Of a stretch of DNA of 64,000 nucleotides, positions 23,494 to 36,625 are shown in pieces. Position 1 is the stretch's first letter; every line of letters starts with the position of its first letter. The notes below the pieces were generated by a model. That model ran no database searches, was not told the DNA's origin, and saw only the letters and a program-made list of their open reading frames with translations. A program made the position numbers and the translations under genes. The stretch is from Punica granatum. Its lineage: Eukaryota > Streptophyta > Magnoliopsida > Myrtales > Lythraceae. Location: positions 15,268,230 through 15,332,229 of the forward strand of contig NC_045128.1 in assembly GCF_007655135.1 (NCBI RefSeq), in the 5' to 3' direction.

Positions 23494-25150
23494 TACAAAA
23501 GGAAGGAAGTCATCAGAGAAGTTCTGAAGGAAGACCGAAGTATGGAAGAGGCTTGTAGAAGGCTTGAGTTATACATCAAGTGCTCTGATAGAGATAAGAC
23601 CTGCAGCTGCTCAACCAAGTAGAAGAAGCATTATAAGAAGTGGAAAATATCCAAGGCCAAGTCCAGAAGATACTCTGAAACGAAATGGAAGTACCTGAGT
23701 AAGAAGAGAAGATTTGGGAAAAAGCACGAATCCTTTGGGTGCTACATTTGTAATCGCCTTAGCCACTTCGCTAAGAACTGTCAAAAAGCCTCGAAACAAG
23801 GGATGAAGCTAGTCCCGCAGCTAGAAAGTGCCACGAGAATTCCCTGGAAAAGGATGATGTGGAGTCACTCTTCTCCTTGGATGAACAAGCTAGACCATCG
23901 TCCATTGCGGCTTTGGAAGTTCTCACAGATTCTGACTCAAGTTTTTTCAGAGTCTAAGTTTGATACGTGCTACATGGCAGCAAAGGATATTGAAGAGATC
24001 AACATAGTGAATTCAGTTTCTCACGTTCTAGTTTCTGTCTATACATCCAAGTATCCTAAGCCTATCAAGGTTATTGCGTTCCTAGACACTAAAGCTACCC
24101 AAAACATAATGAACCTGGAAGTTCTGTCACATGAGTGCTGGAAGCCGCACACTAAGCACTTCAGTACCGCCTCCATTGAAGTATTCTCCACTCACCTCAT
24201 CAGTAAGCCAATCAAAATACAGTTCTTTCCTGAATGATTCCTCATTACTAGGGTACTGGGTTCAGCCCTACCCAAGAAGGGAGTCGTGGTTGGCTGGGAC
24301 ATAATTACTAAGATGAAGAAGCTTAGGATGACGCTAGAAGATGTCCGTTTTAAACACTACTTTTCAACCGTATGTGCAAATCCCTCGACTCTTTATGGCG
24401 CGAGAAGATGAAATAAGGCAGATCCTTGAAGGACTGGTCCAGAACTTGAAGCAGCAGTATTGTGCGGACTTCCATCAAGAGTTCCTCAAAAAGTATCATC
24501 ATCCTCTGTGAAAGAATAAGCAGTTCTTTGTAAGACTGTCATTTAAGAAAAACGAGGACTTAATCATATCAAGGCCAATCACTCAGGAATGAACCCTGAG
24601 CACCAACAACTTGCTTTATGCTGAATATGCAAAATTGCTTCAACAAGACCTCATCGAGCCCTCTGATTCACCATAGGCATGTGAGGCCTTCTATGTCAAC
24701 AAGCAGTCAGAGCAGGTCAGAAGAAAGCTGCGGCTTGTCATCAATTATTAGCTCAACCATTTCCACCAAGATGATAAGTTTCCACTGCCTAATAAGCAAG
24801 CCCTCTTCACGAGCCTCTCTGAGGCCAATATGTTTTCAAAGTTTGATCTAATGACGGGCTTCTAGTAGCTTGGGATTCATCTAGAAGACAGGCCCAATAC
24901 TGGGTTCTGTATTTCGAATGCCCATTTCCAGTGGAAGGTCATGTCATTTGGACTCAAGACTGCCCCATCGCTGTTCCAAAAGGCCATGTGTCAGGTCTTT
25001 GCTCCCATCATGGATAAGGTCCTTGTATACATTGATGATATACTTTTGTTCAGCCCAACAGAAGAGGCATCACGCCGCGAAAAGCCAGTTGTCCATGTGA
25101 GGGCACATAATTCCCTAATACAAATTCCGGCCCACTACGCTTCGTGCTAG
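23494..25150 (+). pseudogene. Endogenous caulimovirid fragment: capsid end, zinc knuckle, protease, RT
   Basis: Plus-strand remnant of a pararetrovirus polyprotein. In order: basic end of the capsid region (about 23,494-23,720), a CCHC zinc knuckle with all four ligands (CYICNRLGHFAKNC, about 23,740), a retropepsin-like protease whose active site reads DTKA instead of DTGA (about 24,090), and the RT fingers and palm up to the YIDD motif (about 25,030). Internal stops and frame changes occur, for example near 23,620, 24,236 and 24,864, so it cannot make an active enzyme. In a virus these parts package the genome, mature the polyprotein and copy pregenomic RNA. The palm sequence resembles Caulimoviridae more than Ty3 elements; the genus cannot be set. 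The fragment lies in reverse orientation to the other lineage 1 pieces and supplies what they lack. Confidence 0.85.
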
Positions 25151-25224
25151 GTGTTTTAACGGCGGACGACCCCCATATTGATTTTCTGGGTTTTGAACCC
25201 GTGACTTACAAGACTTTCCTGGTG

Positions 25225-25373
25225 TATGATACCAATTCTATGTGAGGCCAAGGAAATGCGATAACATTAATGACCTAGTCTTAGAGGCATTTGTGACCAT
25301 GCACTTTAGCGAGCTCCAACGCCTTTTTTGGGCAACATGCTCAAGCACGCTCTCTATCACAGACCCAGAGGAC
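25225..25373 (-). repeat. Caulimovirid intergenic repeat with primer-site relic (minus)
   Basis: The reverse complement of 23,405-23,493 with more sequence. It ends in TGGTATCA (reverse complement of 25,226-25,233), the first eight bases expected of a tRNA-Met primer site, after which the match is lost. It lies downstream of the C-terminal fragment at 25,900-26,794 in the minus-strand series, where a viral intergenic region belongs. Confidence 0.55.
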
Positions 25374-25900
25374 CTAAATCGCTAATACTACCGATTCCCT
25401 AGAATTACCTCGGATCCCATATTTGAGCGACATTCTTTCTGATGTGTAGGATCCTCATACGAGACAAGCACGAAGCATACTTGAAGTCAGCTTTTGATAT
25501 CGAAGAACTACATCGAACCCTAAGAATTCCTTGCCCAAAAAGAGAGAACTTAGAAGGACATTGGGAGAGTTTGCCGAAGAAAGATTTTATTCAACTTCCT
25601 TCTGATCTGATTACAACTGAGGGAGAGCTCGTATTATATAGGCAAAGCTCAACACAAACGGACACAAATAGAAAAGAGATTTTCTAGTGGCTGACAGGAT
25701 TGGCCAATAATTATGCACTAGTTATAACAGACACATAAAGACGATGGCTTAAGACCACTTATAGCTAATAAACATGTCTTTTAATAAAGTATATAGGAAA
25801 AATACTATTATGGTGACATGCTAGGATTTTGTCTTTCACTACTGCTACAATAGTGACTTCCCAGTGCCATTTTATGCTTCTATCGGTCTATCTTATACAG
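25374..25900. other. Unassigned stretch within the viral cluster
   Basis: An 81-codon plus frame (25,442-25,687, with RDKHEAYLKSAFDIEELHR) has balanced composition but no family I recognise. It may be a host relic or a poorly conserved viral part. The rest shows nothing. Confidence 0.3.
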
Positions 25901-26794
25901 AGCCCAATTGATGTAGTCTTCTGTCAGATCACCCCGGTAGTCATCTTCATGTGAAGGTGTCAGCTGCATTGGTTGAGGCCAGCTATCTGGATCCTGTAGG
26001 ATAATAGTTCTGTTGGGTCCTGCTTGGTTTGAATTGGGCTGGTGGGTCGATGTCCAACTGCATGAGAACTTCTAGGTCAGGAGAATATGGATCCTGGTAG
26101 GCAATGGGAGGAAGAGGATGTTCTTCATTATATTCCTTCAGTGCCTGCTCAATAGTGGACTTGGTGAGCATATAGTCCTTTGGGTAGTCCCATGCCATTG
26201 GAATTTGGGCTGGTGGCCAAATGACTCTTGTAACCACACCGTTCTTCTCACATATGATCTTTTGAAATTCCTTGTACTCATGCTCATCATTGCAGATATC
26301 TATGACGGGTTTTCTAGACCTCTGAAGAGTAGGTCCGTTGAAACTCTGAAGGTTCTCCTTGGGCTCAGGGTGTTCTTCCTCTTCTTGGACCCACGTACCA
26401 CATTTGTTTGCACATTACAATGACATGCCTGTCCAATTGCAGTACTGGTTACATCCGTATGGCTTCTTAAGTGAAGATTACTTCCCATTCTAAAAGTGAT
26501 TTAAACCATTCTAGGAACTGAATAAAATGAATATCCGAATTCCTATCTTCAGTAGGGTAGCTAATCATGTCTTTGATTGCAGTATTGCGACTGAGGAACT
26601 TGAGAATTTCTTCCAGTTCAAACTGGATGCCAATAGTATACTTGTGGCATAAATACCACATTAGCCATTTCATGTCCTTAGGATAGGGTGCTAATGCGGA
26701 GTGCTTGAAAGGATGGATGAATGGGTATTGAGCCTGCATCCCGAAAGGTAGGGGGGTAAGTCCTCCATGATATTGTAATATCCTCTATTAGTAC
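25900..26794 (-). pseudogene. Endogenous caulimovirid fragment, region after RNase H (lineage 1)
   Basis: Three minus-strand frames in series (26,739-26,467, 26,488-26,300 and 26,237-25,983) have protein-like composition (for example KDMKWLMWYLCHKYTIGIQFELEEIL and DYPKDYMLTKSTIEQALKEYN), broken by stops and frame changes. They follow the RNase H fragment (31,390-30,549) once LTR A is set aside, so I read them as the polyprotein C-terminus or a following viral gene. No catalytic motif is seen and the function is unknown. The identification rests on position more than on motif. Confidence 0.5.
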
Positions 26795-29700
26795 TGTCAG
26801 TACCCCATTTTGGTCCATTGGCTACAACAAAGTTTTGAACCAACCAGGCCATAATATGAGCTCCAACAGAAAATAATCAGACAAAGTCGGTTCACTATTC
26901 AAGGTAAGATCGATAGGGTGGACCAGGCGACTCAAGAAGTATGATGACAAAGAAAGGTTTCAGGGCCTCCCAAAAGGTTTGCGAAAGGATGATAGATCTT
27001 GTCCAGACAAGCAGTACAACGCACAAACATGCAAACAAGCAATTGAATCGATTAGTGTTGCTTCAGTCACCCGAACTGGGTAAAATCAACTCCTAAGCTC
27101 CCAATGCATCAAGTCATGATAAACCAATATCAAGCTTGTTGGGATCGCCATTCTGCACATGTCAACAGTACCTAGTCTTTTGTGTTACGAAATTTGAATG
27201 TGCAATTGATTGGGATTCAAACTCCTCCAACATCCCTTGAATCCATGCGGGACCCACGGCCACTTTTTCATTTTTATTTATTTGCAAACCAGCTCCATTC
27301 TCTTTCTTTATTTGCAATCTAGCCTTTTTTTCTTTTATTATTTGCAATCTAGCACTTTTCCTTTTATTATTTGCAAACTAGCACACTACTTTTATTTATT
27401 TACAAAACTAGCACCACCCTTTCATTATTCACAAATTGGCCCCAATCTTTTATTTTTCATAAAACTAGCCCCATTCTTTATTTCATTTGCAAAATTAGTC
27501 TCATCTTTCCTAATCTAGCACATTCCATCCATATTTCTCTTAAACTCACATCCAAGTCTTTTCTTTCCTATTTTATTCTACATTTGGCCATTTTTTCTCC
27601 ATTTATTCCCCATTAACTTTTCTTCCATTTTTAATCTCATTTTTATATTATTGAACCCCACTTCCAACTCTACTTTTTCCTTTTTCAACATCGCCATTTT
27701 CCTTCTTGTTTCTTTCCCTCTCTATGGCCGAAATCCCTCTCCTCCCTAATTGATTTTCATTAGCTTTTAATTCTCATTTAATCGCTTGCCTATCTAAAAA
27801 TCCTTCCAAGCTTTCTCCCTCATTAAAACACTTCCTATCTCAAGACTTCCTCATCGATTCTTTTTCAGCAAAATGTTCAGATTTTCCTCAAGCAATTCAG
27901 CTCATTATGGCCAAAAATATACATCTCTTTGACTGGTTTTTAAATGGCCTTCAATTCCATTCAATACTTGCCCATCTAAAAATCCTTCCAAGCTTGCTCT
28001 TTCATTAATATTATCACATTGATTTCAGCAAGGAGAGAGTTCATTACACAGCAGAAAACACACTCAAAGAATGCCAAAATTCGTCCAAATTCAGCTGTGC
28101 ATAAGAAAGAAAGAAAAAAGCTCATAAACGGCTTTCCCTTTCTTGTACTGCTTTCCGATCTTGGACCACTTTCCCGTATTGTCACTCTCCCTCATTCATT
28201 ACACTTCCATTCAGCAGAAAATAGGGGAGAGGAGGGAAAATTGGGCCAGGTACACTGCAGAAAAAGAAGGAAAAAGAGCTCATAAAAATCGGTTTCCCGT
28301 TTTGCACAATCTTCCAATCTAGGATGCTCTTTCCCATCTTGCCACATCCCCCTCAAGCATTCAGCATTCATTCTAGAATTTTTTCAGCAGGGGTGAGCAG
28401 AAGAACAGGGAGAATTCGGAGGAAAAGGGGGTTGCAGAAGAGAGAACAGAAAAAAAAACTGTTGTTGTCAAAAAACGTCATTTTTCGAGCAAAACATCCA
28501 TCTACCCTCACCCAAACTTTAGAAAAATACATACCCCACCTATTTTCGACCTTCTAAATCCATTAGTGACATCCATTTCGCCATTTGGAGTCCCCAGCCA
28601 CCCGCTCCAGAGCTAAACGAAAACGAGCTCTTTTTAGGTTTCCAGATTTCCTTGCGTTCTTCGACCCCTACGACTAAGGTGAGTCGTACGATTCTTCCTT
28701 GACGGTTCTCTAACGATTCTCACTCTCCCCTTGACACGAAGGTCACGGCCCGAGAGCCGTTCCACCGTGCAAACGACCCGAATTTCTCTTTCTTTCTCTT
28801 TTTATTTTTTCTCTTTAAGGTTTCACGGTTTTTCCTTGTTGATTCGGGTCAGCTAGGGTACTCACCTCTTGAGCACCATCCACAGCCACTTCCGTGGACC
28901 TCTTAACAACCTTGAATCCCGTGCCCGATCGGAGGAGACGCCCCTCATTTTCCTCACAGTCTCACCTCACCCGAGCTCCAAGGAAGGCTTACTCGGATCA
29001 TTGTTGCACCTGAGCATCCAGCAGCTCACCTCACACTTTCCCCGACTCATTTTCGTCCTTAAGGCATAGGTATGACATCCACTAAACCCTCAGAGGAGTT
29101 AGGTCTTTTAATTTCCGAGTATTGTGGGGTGATAAGGCGATCCCAGACCGATTTCCTTGCATGTTTCGGTATGAACCGGTGCCCTTTTTATCGATTCCGT
29201 TAAATCCCATATTGTTATGCATGCTTGAATGTTTTGTTTGAAGTTCCGAGATTATGTGGATACCGATTTCGCATTTGTTTGTTATTGTCGTGTCGTCGAT
29301 TTAATACTTGCATGAATTGTGATGATGAAAAATATGTATCTCGGATGAAAATAACATGAATCAGTCTAATCATAAAACCCGACTTTTAAAAATGAGGCAT
29401 GTGAAAAGAAATTGATATGAATAATCTCATGCACATTCGGCTTTTAAGGATAAAATCGACTAAACAAACAAAGACTGGCTTAGACGATCGCTTGGATTTA
29501 AAATCGGCAAATCAAGTCTTGATGTGATTGAACATGCCCGTGATTGTGCGTTGTACTGTTTGAATGTATTTTTTTCATCAAAACCCACACAAACCTGATA
29601 AATCATGTAAATCCGACATTAACACATAACTTATATGTTTTTGTCGGTCTTTACTTGTTTTATCTGCTTTTCCTACGGGTCGAGCTTGACTCCCTAGGAC

Positions 29701-30543
29701 ACGGTCCATATGGGGTCTAACGCCTTAACCATCAGTCACGGGGTCCAATGCCCCCATACATTCCGAGTGCGTGCGACTTGCGTTGTGTTAATTTATATTA
29801 CGGTCTTTCAAATTACACGGTGTGCATGAGCGGAATATTGGCCGAATGTGAACCGACCGGGATCCAACTGTTGTAATTTATATTTTTATTTGAGAGAGAA
29901 CATTGTGAGGATATTTTATTTGTATATTTAACATGTAATGATCTCGGTCGGCAAACGGACGGTCTGAGTAACGTACTGGTCGAGTCGGCTTTTGGGTCCT
30001 TAGAACGAGTGGGTCCACACGAGTCATGGTACAGGTCCACACGGTGAACCGATCATCATGATCCGATCAGCCGAAGCGCGAGGACGGTGGACCGATCCTT
30101 TGACCCAAAGATCCACTCTTCTTTTGGTCTCTAGAATCAAACCGGTCAATTTTACGCATTTACAGTGTCAAAACGAGTGTAATGAGTGCGCCCTAATCAA
30201 GGCAGTAAATAAATAAATATATATATATATATATATATATAAAAGCAAGCTGTAGACAAGTAGAGTACCGAAAGGCGTGCGGGATATAGGCCCGCATGTA
30301 ATAGAACCCCTAAATTCGGAATTTCTGGTTCCACATGACCAATGCCATAGCATACTAGGTGTACCCGTACCCCTAGACTAGGGTAACTTACCGGCCCTCG
30401 ACTTTCGGGTCGTAAAATGGTAAGTGGCGACTCCTGCTCAAGCGTTTCCGTCACGCGTCCCCTCGGGAAGGTGGACACTCTCAAGCCGAGCAATCGGCTC
30501 GCGCTTATGCGTGCCCCGACGAGATGAAATTCGGATGTGCACA
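26795..30543 (+). mobile_element. Very long solo-type LTR, copy A
   Basis: It starts TGTCAGTACCCCATTTTGG and ends GATGTGCACA. Flanks AGTAC (26,790-26,794) and GGTAC (30,544-30,548) fit a 5-base duplication with one mismatch. It is 3,749 bp with no coding region; the short frames inside are low-complexity or shadows. The end segments match copies B and C (GTCGAGGGCC and GAAGGTGGACACTC types near the 3' end). An AT microsatellite lies at 30,216-30,241. Length and TG/CA ends suggest an LTR of a large Ty3-type (possibly Tat/Ogre-like) element left by LTR-LTR recombination; a non-coding derivative element is the alternative. Confidence 0.7.
29712..29765 (+). repeat. Short repeat of self-pairing units in LTR A
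   Basis: Two units of the type GGGGTCTAACGCC and GGGGTCCAATGCCCC, each able to pair with itself, corresponding to the four-unit array at 47,436-47,542 in copy C. Confidence 0.5.
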
Positions 30544-30548
30544 GGTAC

Positions 30549-31390
30549 TATCAGATAAGCCATGGCGCCTCTATTAGGAATCTTTTCTCCCTTACCAAAT
30601 CTGAAACTTTAGGGGGAATGTCTCCATTATTCTTCTTAGGTTTCTCCAGTGAACGCCTGTGGCTTGGATCTGTGTCTGCAAGATAGTGAACATGCAGATT
30701 ATAGGTAAATCCTGGAGAGTTTGTCGTATTAGTACTTATTCTTTCTTCGATAAGAAGTCCGTTAACGTATTGTGTTTCCCCTTGATGTGTTTGACCTAAA
30801 AGTCAATCTTGGAGAATCATTCTACCCACCTAAGCAGCTAAGGGTGAGGCAGTTGCTTCTGTTTAAACTGCAACATCTTGGGAAAGTTAGACATATCCAT
30901 TTCTACCATGAACCTGTGTTCAATGAGGTAGAATCCCAACTTTTTTGTCCCATTAATGACTTCCAGGATTTCCTTGAAGGTGGAGTGATAATGCTGCTCT
31001 GACGATTTGAACTTTCAACTCCTGTATCCACAGATGTGGTGTTTGCCATGAATTTCTTCAATTAGAACCGCACCCTAGTACCTGTCACTTGCATCGGTTT
31101 GGAGGATCCTTTTTCCCTTTGAGGAAATTTGGAGTGAAGGCAGGGATTGCAATTGAGCCTTTAGCTCTTTGATCGCCTTGGTTTGAGCCTGTCCTCAAGT
31201 AGGGGCATTCATCTTTAATATATTCTCCAATGGGCGAGTGAGCTTGGCTATCTTTGGAAGAAAATCCCTAAGATAATTTATCGTCCCAAGAAATTGTTGA
31301 ACTTGTTTCTTGGTCAGTTGTTAGCACTCTAATTTGGCCTACCGGCTCAGTGGGAGAATATCAGCAGCAAATCTGGCCACAGCCCGATAG
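30549..31390 (-). pseudogene. Endogenous caulimovirid fragment: RT connection and RNase H (lineage 1)
   Basis: Minus-strand reading gives the RT thumb/connection (LTKKQVQQFLGTINYLRDF near 31,320) and an RNase H domain (QTDASDRY, then YHSTFKEILEVINGTKKL, then VKHIKGKHNTLTDFLSKKE). Recognisable catalytic Asp and Glu positions remain, but stops interrupt the frame at several places. In the virus this domain removes RNA from RNA-DNA hybrids during reverse transcription. The fragment is bounded by LTR A on the low side and by LTR fragment D on the high side. The RT palm that should precede it is absent here and present at 23.5-25.15 kb on the other strand. Confidence 0.85.
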
Positions 31391-31394
31391 ACAT

Positions 31395-32148
31395 AACAGA
31401 ACAAGGCCTAGTAAAGCCCGAGCTACTATCCACAATCGGGTCAACAGAGGGCAATCATAAGGTTATGAAGCATGAATTACAGAAGAAGCATCAAGACATC
31501 CATACAGGTAGCAGAAGGCAACTGGAGAGACCAAACGGGCATTAGATTCAAGGTCGATAGAAGCCGGCTCATTACAGTACTATTCCTAGACGATCGACCG
31601 AAGCATTAGAAAGTATTCAGTGTGAGACTCTAAGAAAACCCTCTTGATGCCAAATTGAAAATTCGCCCTGAGCACATTTGGGAAATCATTCAAATCTCTC
31701 GAGGGGATCTAGAATGAGCTCAAACGCACAAGTTCGACAGGCCTTCGGGATCCGTTTTCAACAAAACAAAGAGCACGGGGGTCGCCAAGCACATAAGAAT
31801 ACTTAGAGAGCACCAATCACAAATTCTCTGGATATCTCCGACTTTAAATCCCCGATAGGGGAAAATGGGTCATTTGACCCGCCTAAAGCACAAAGCGTAC
31901 CAAAGCGAGCAGTACAGCGCACATACACTCGAATAGGCGACAGAAACGGTCAATTCTGCTCTGGTCATCCGAATTGAGCAAAACCAACTCCCGATCCTCG
32001 ATAGGGGCAAATGGGTCATTTGACCCACCTAAAGCACAAAGCATGCTAAAGCGAGCAGTGCAGCGTGCAGACACACGAGTTGGCGACACAAATGGTCAAT
32101 TTTGCTTCGATTATCCGAATCGAGCAAAACCGACTTCCAAGCCCCCGG
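31395..32148 (+). repeat. LTR fragment D, first part
   Basis: Plus-oriented sequence matching the first 700 or so bases of copy B (B read from 41,171 downwards), without the terminal TGTCA. It contains two adjoining diverged copies of a segment with GGGTCATTTGACCC and AAAGCACAAAGC (about 31,840-31,985 and 31,990-32,140). It continues at 41,172 after the B insertion. Confidence 0.65.
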
Positions 32149-33439
32149 TGTGTAGACCCGAATTTCATCTCTTCAGGGCCTGCATGTGTGCTAGCCGATC
32201 GCGCGAAGTGAGAGTATCCACCTTCCCATGGGGACTTGTGATGGACACCCGTGAGAAGGAGTAATCACTACATGTTTACGACCCAAAAGTCGAGGGCCGG
32301 TGAGTTGCTTGGGTCTAAGGGTATTGGACATTCCTAGCTTCTAAGGCATATGATCTTGCGGAATCCGAAGTTTTGAGTTCGGGAGTTCTGTTACGTGCGG
32401 GCCTATATCTTGCATGTCCTTTCGGTACTATGTTTGCCTAGGGCTTGTCGTTTTTATTTATTTACCGTGTGAGTTAGGTTGCGCTCTCCTTACCCTTTTT
32501 GACACTGTAAATTCGATGAAATGATTTATTCGAGTCAAGAACCCGACAGAAGAGTAAGCTCGTACATTGAGGAATCGGTTCGCTATCCTCGCGCTACAGT
32601 TCATCGGACCATGATGGCTGACTCCCCATGCGAACCGAAACCATAATGCAGTAGGACTGCTCGTCCTCAGGCAAGTAGACCAACTCGACCGACTCAGCGC
32701 TCGAACCGGTCGCTCACCAACCGGGGTTCTTAGAACGACTGAATAAATGTACAAATAAAATGCCTTCGCACTGTGCTCTCGAATAAATATAGAATACAAA
32801 AGAATACAAGACATGGATCCCAGTCGACTTGCGTTAAGCCAAATATTCCGCTCCAACTCATCTTGAGATTTTATACGATCGAAAAACAAATTAAGACAAC
32901 CCTGGCTCAAAGAGCCGAGGGTTAGGTCCAACCGAACCGACAGATAGCAAAAGAGTCGATCGACTCTCAAGTCAATCGTGGGACCGGTCGAGCTCCCGGG
33001 GATTGTCTAACCGCGATTCACGCACCCGATCCGAGTTGTCTTCCAAATAGACACCACTCGGAGCAAGGCGGTGACTCAGGGCTGGGCCCCATCCGCACTC
33101 AGGTTGCGTGTGCTCGGCAAGGTTTTCAAAATTGCGATTTTACCTATAATTGGTCGAGGGTCGTAGAATCGTGAATCGTAGAATCGTATCGTGAATCGTA
33201 AGATTCTACCTTTAATTAAAAAAACAGCATATATATATATATGTCTCATACTTTCCTTAGAAAAAAAAACAAAAAAAAAAAGAATCCTTGATTCTTTGTA
33301 TTCAAAAAAGGACCACAAACCAACAAACTAATAATAAATCATAAAAGCACAAGACATCGTTACAAATTATCGAAATTCAAGGTTCAAAACATAACTCAAA
33401 CTCTCAAAACAAACAGTTAACAACATAAGTCATAACATA

Positions 33440-35790
33440 GAATGTCAAATCTCATCCAAATCTTCATCGTCACCAACATCATTATCATACAAAGTATCAA
33501 ACTCATATTTTTCAGGAAGCTCCAAGTCATCAACCGTGGCATACTGTTATGTGCGCATATTCTCTGTATCTTCATTGCCAATTTGACAACCTCTACTTTC
33601 TTCATCACAATCATCCCCACAACCAAGAGCGCGCAAGTTAAAATTATGCCTTGAGATTGCAGTATTCTCCGTCTTCTCTTCGACAATCCATTTATCATTG
33701 GAAGAAATGTCATCCACTTGAAGATGAACTTGCTTCTGGATCTTCTTATCTTTCAACTTCAAATTGTATATCACAAATACTAAATCATTCATCTTCTTTT
33801 CATGCAACCCATTTCTTCTCTTTGTGTGTACTTAGGAAAAACCAAAAAACAATTAGTAAATATATTAAAATGAATTTTAATAGGGTCACACATGGTAAAA
33901 AAGGGGAATCCATAGATACCATTTTAAAAGCACTCCAATTACGCTCACCCCGAAGAGTTACAAGTCAAACTCAATATCATTATACTAAATCTTTGCAACT
34001 CTGGGGTGTCGGCACCATATGAATCCCACCATTCTGCCGGTGTCTTCTTGAACCTCATAGACTTTGCAGATGAGAATCCAAAGAGCCCTATCTCATGTTT
34101 GAATTCCTCTAGCTACAAATCAACTTTATCCCTATCTTCATCATCTAGCATCCTATCCATAACTTTATATAATCCACACATGACTTCCCTACCAACTCTA
34201 AATTCATAAGAGAAATGCAACTGAGGATTCATGTAATAAGCAGCGGCATGCAAAGGCCTATGAAGTTGAACCTCTCATCTTTCATCAATAACCTTCTAAA
34301 TAATGATGAATAAGTAATTAAAGACTAAGCATATAGCAGCTTATAAATAATTTTACTTATTACGATCATCCTTGAAGTTTGCTTTAATTTTCTGCTTTGC
34401 TTTCTCCATCTCATTATAAATAAAGCCCACCGCGGGCTTTTCATCTGAATTCACCATGGGAAGCACCTTAATGAGAAGATATGTAGCCTTCAAACATGTA
34501 TTAACATTATTCCAAAATCTGTTATCCATAATAGTATGATCTGCATACTTTCCACCTTCTAACTCCGCAAATCGACTCCATTTCCATTGCTTGGATGCAA
34601 ACATAATCCTTAGAGCATTTCTGTTGTCGAAGAGGCATCCCAAAGTAAGATAAGTAGTAGCAAAGCGAGTCACAACCGGTCTAATCAAATCTTTGCCCCT
34701 GGTGAAATGCTTCGGCATCGTGATAATGAGTGTTCTTAAGTAAATGAAGGTTGTAATCTTCCTACCCTTCATTATCGTCAGCTCATGTACCTTAATCTTC
34801 TTCTCCAAATCCTCTAACATAAGATCTATGCAATGAGCTGCACAAGGAGTCCAAAATAACTTATTATGTTTCTCCATTAACATCTCACATGCCGCCTTGT
34901 AATTGGCAGCGTTATCCGTGACAATTTGAAATACATTTTCTTCCCCAACTTACTCCACTATATCATCTATCATCTCAAATACTTTCACTGCAGTCTTGGA
35001 GATGTCTGATGTGTCAATGGAAGTCAAAAAAATTATTCTCTTAAGGCTATTCACTAGGAAATTGCATATGGACCTCATCTTCTTACCAGTCTAACCATAT
35101 GACATTATAAAATACTCCGATTTTCTCTACATAGCTTTATGCTCCTCAAGCAATAACATAATATTATCAACCTCTTTTCTCAAATATTTATCACTAATCT
35201 CATGATAAGACGGCGGCTTCAATCAAATACCATACTTCCCAATCAAATGACACATCTTCTCAAACTCAGATTCTTGACACAATTAAATGGAATTACACTT
35301 GTATAGAAAAAATGAGCAATTTGCATGCAAACATCCTCTCTCAAATCTTTCATCATCATCTGATTAATTGTTGGTTGTTTTTGCTTGCTTTGAATGTTCA
35401 AACTTCTCTTCTTAAAGAAACTAGAAATTCCAGCTGTTTCATTTCCCTTTCTCTTTGTATCAACCCTTGCATCTTCATCATCATTATCAACATCTACAAC
35501 ATCATCACCTTCCAAACCACAACTACTAGCTTGTTTTTTCTTCACTGAAAGATCCACTAAACGCATACAAATAGTGAGCATATTATTCTTAACATCATCA
35601 GGAACAGCAGGACAAGGTGCCACGTTAATCTTGGTATATCCCAAATGATGCTTCAACCTATAGGGACCTCTAGAAACTACCTTGTCACAATATTTACATT
35701 TAATATTCAGCCTCTCTCCTGGAACTTCATAACCGTGTGCCCATGCCAGATCATCTCTAACTCTAGTTGTATTTTTTTCTAGATTTGGTT
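33440..35790 (-). pseudogene. hAT (Ac-type) transposase, damaged
   Basis: Minus strand, N- to C-terminal: a BED-type zinc finger (WAHGYEVPGERLNIKCKYC, then RLKHHLGY, about 35,755-35,640), an acidic/basic linker (35,550-35,380), the catalytic core (CAAHCIDLMLEDL, then TRFATTYLTLGCLFDNR, about 34,830-34,600), the insertion domain, and the C-terminal dimerisation segment (TPAEWWDSYGADTPELQRFSI, about 34,060-34,000; KKMNDLVFVIYNLKLKD near 33,790-33,740). An intron with GT-AG ends (about 33,933-33,832) lies in the C-terminal part. Stops and a one-base loss in the conserved segment near 33,955 disable it. The protein would bind its ends and cut and paste the element. Confidence 0.85.
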
Positions 35791-36540
35791 ACTGCCTCGG
35801 TATTACTAGCCAATGCACTCCCAGATCCACTTGCAGAAGCCATCTTTGTTCAACCTAAACTCAATAATCACTCACTCAACATATCTAATAGAAATTCAAT
35901 AGGAAATTTCAACACAATGCGGGAAAAAAAATTGGCAGCCGACTCATCAGCTAATCGAACAAGTAATCCATCTAAGATCCTTGTTTCATCAACTAATCCT
36001 TGTACTTATCAGCACAATTACAACGCAATTCCAATTTCCAATTAAAAAATAATTGATTGAATTTGCAATAAGTAATTTCCATTTCAATAGATTCAATTTG
36101 CAATAAGCAATTCCAATTTCCAACTAAAAACAACGCAATCAAGATTCAAGCAGAACATTCAATTGAGTACCGAGCTAAAACTACTGACTCAGAAATCACG
36201 CATGAATCATAGCTAATTAGTTCAAAACTTCAAATCACATCGAGGGAATAACAAGACAACATGCACTAGTCAGTAGTCACGCTCAGCACACTACCTGGTC
36301 TGGGCTATGGAGTCTGGATGCTGGGCGGTCGAAGCTCGGGCACTCGGCAGAGGTAGAGGCACAGAGCAAGCAACCGAGAGATGTTCTGGTCGAAGCTTGG
36401 GCGGTGGAAGCTCGTGCAGATCAACTCTTTCGGGTCTAGTTAAAGCTCGGATGGTCGAAACTCGGAACTGCTGAAGCGGAAGTCGGACTCGAAACTACGA
36501 ACTCACGGAGCTTCAAGCTTATCGGGGACTCGGAACAACC

Positions 36541-36625
36541 GAACAAGAAGAAATTGGCACTAGCAGAACAAGAAGAAATTGGCACTGGCAGAACAAGAAG
36601 AAATGTCGAACAAGAAGAAATGGCT
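36541..36625 (+). repeat. 25-base minisatellite
   Basis: Three to four copies of a unit like GAACAAGAAGAAATTGGCAC with variable spacers, within the 5' region of the hAT element. It explains the Glu-rich reading frame that starts here. Confidence 0.75.

Noticed and set aside
23494..25150. Reading the RT fragment as a Ty3 retrotransposon
   Set aside because: No integrase or LTR pair, a 30K movement protein in the related series, and palm sequence closer to Caulimoviridae.
27210..27616. Frames in LTR A rich in Phe, Ile and Leu
   Set aside because: They come from repeated TTTATTATTTGCAA phrases in the LTR and have no domain.
32458..32970. 170-codon minus frame inside LTR B
   Set aside because: No domain; sibling LTRs A and C have stops in the corresponding stretch as far as I could follow.
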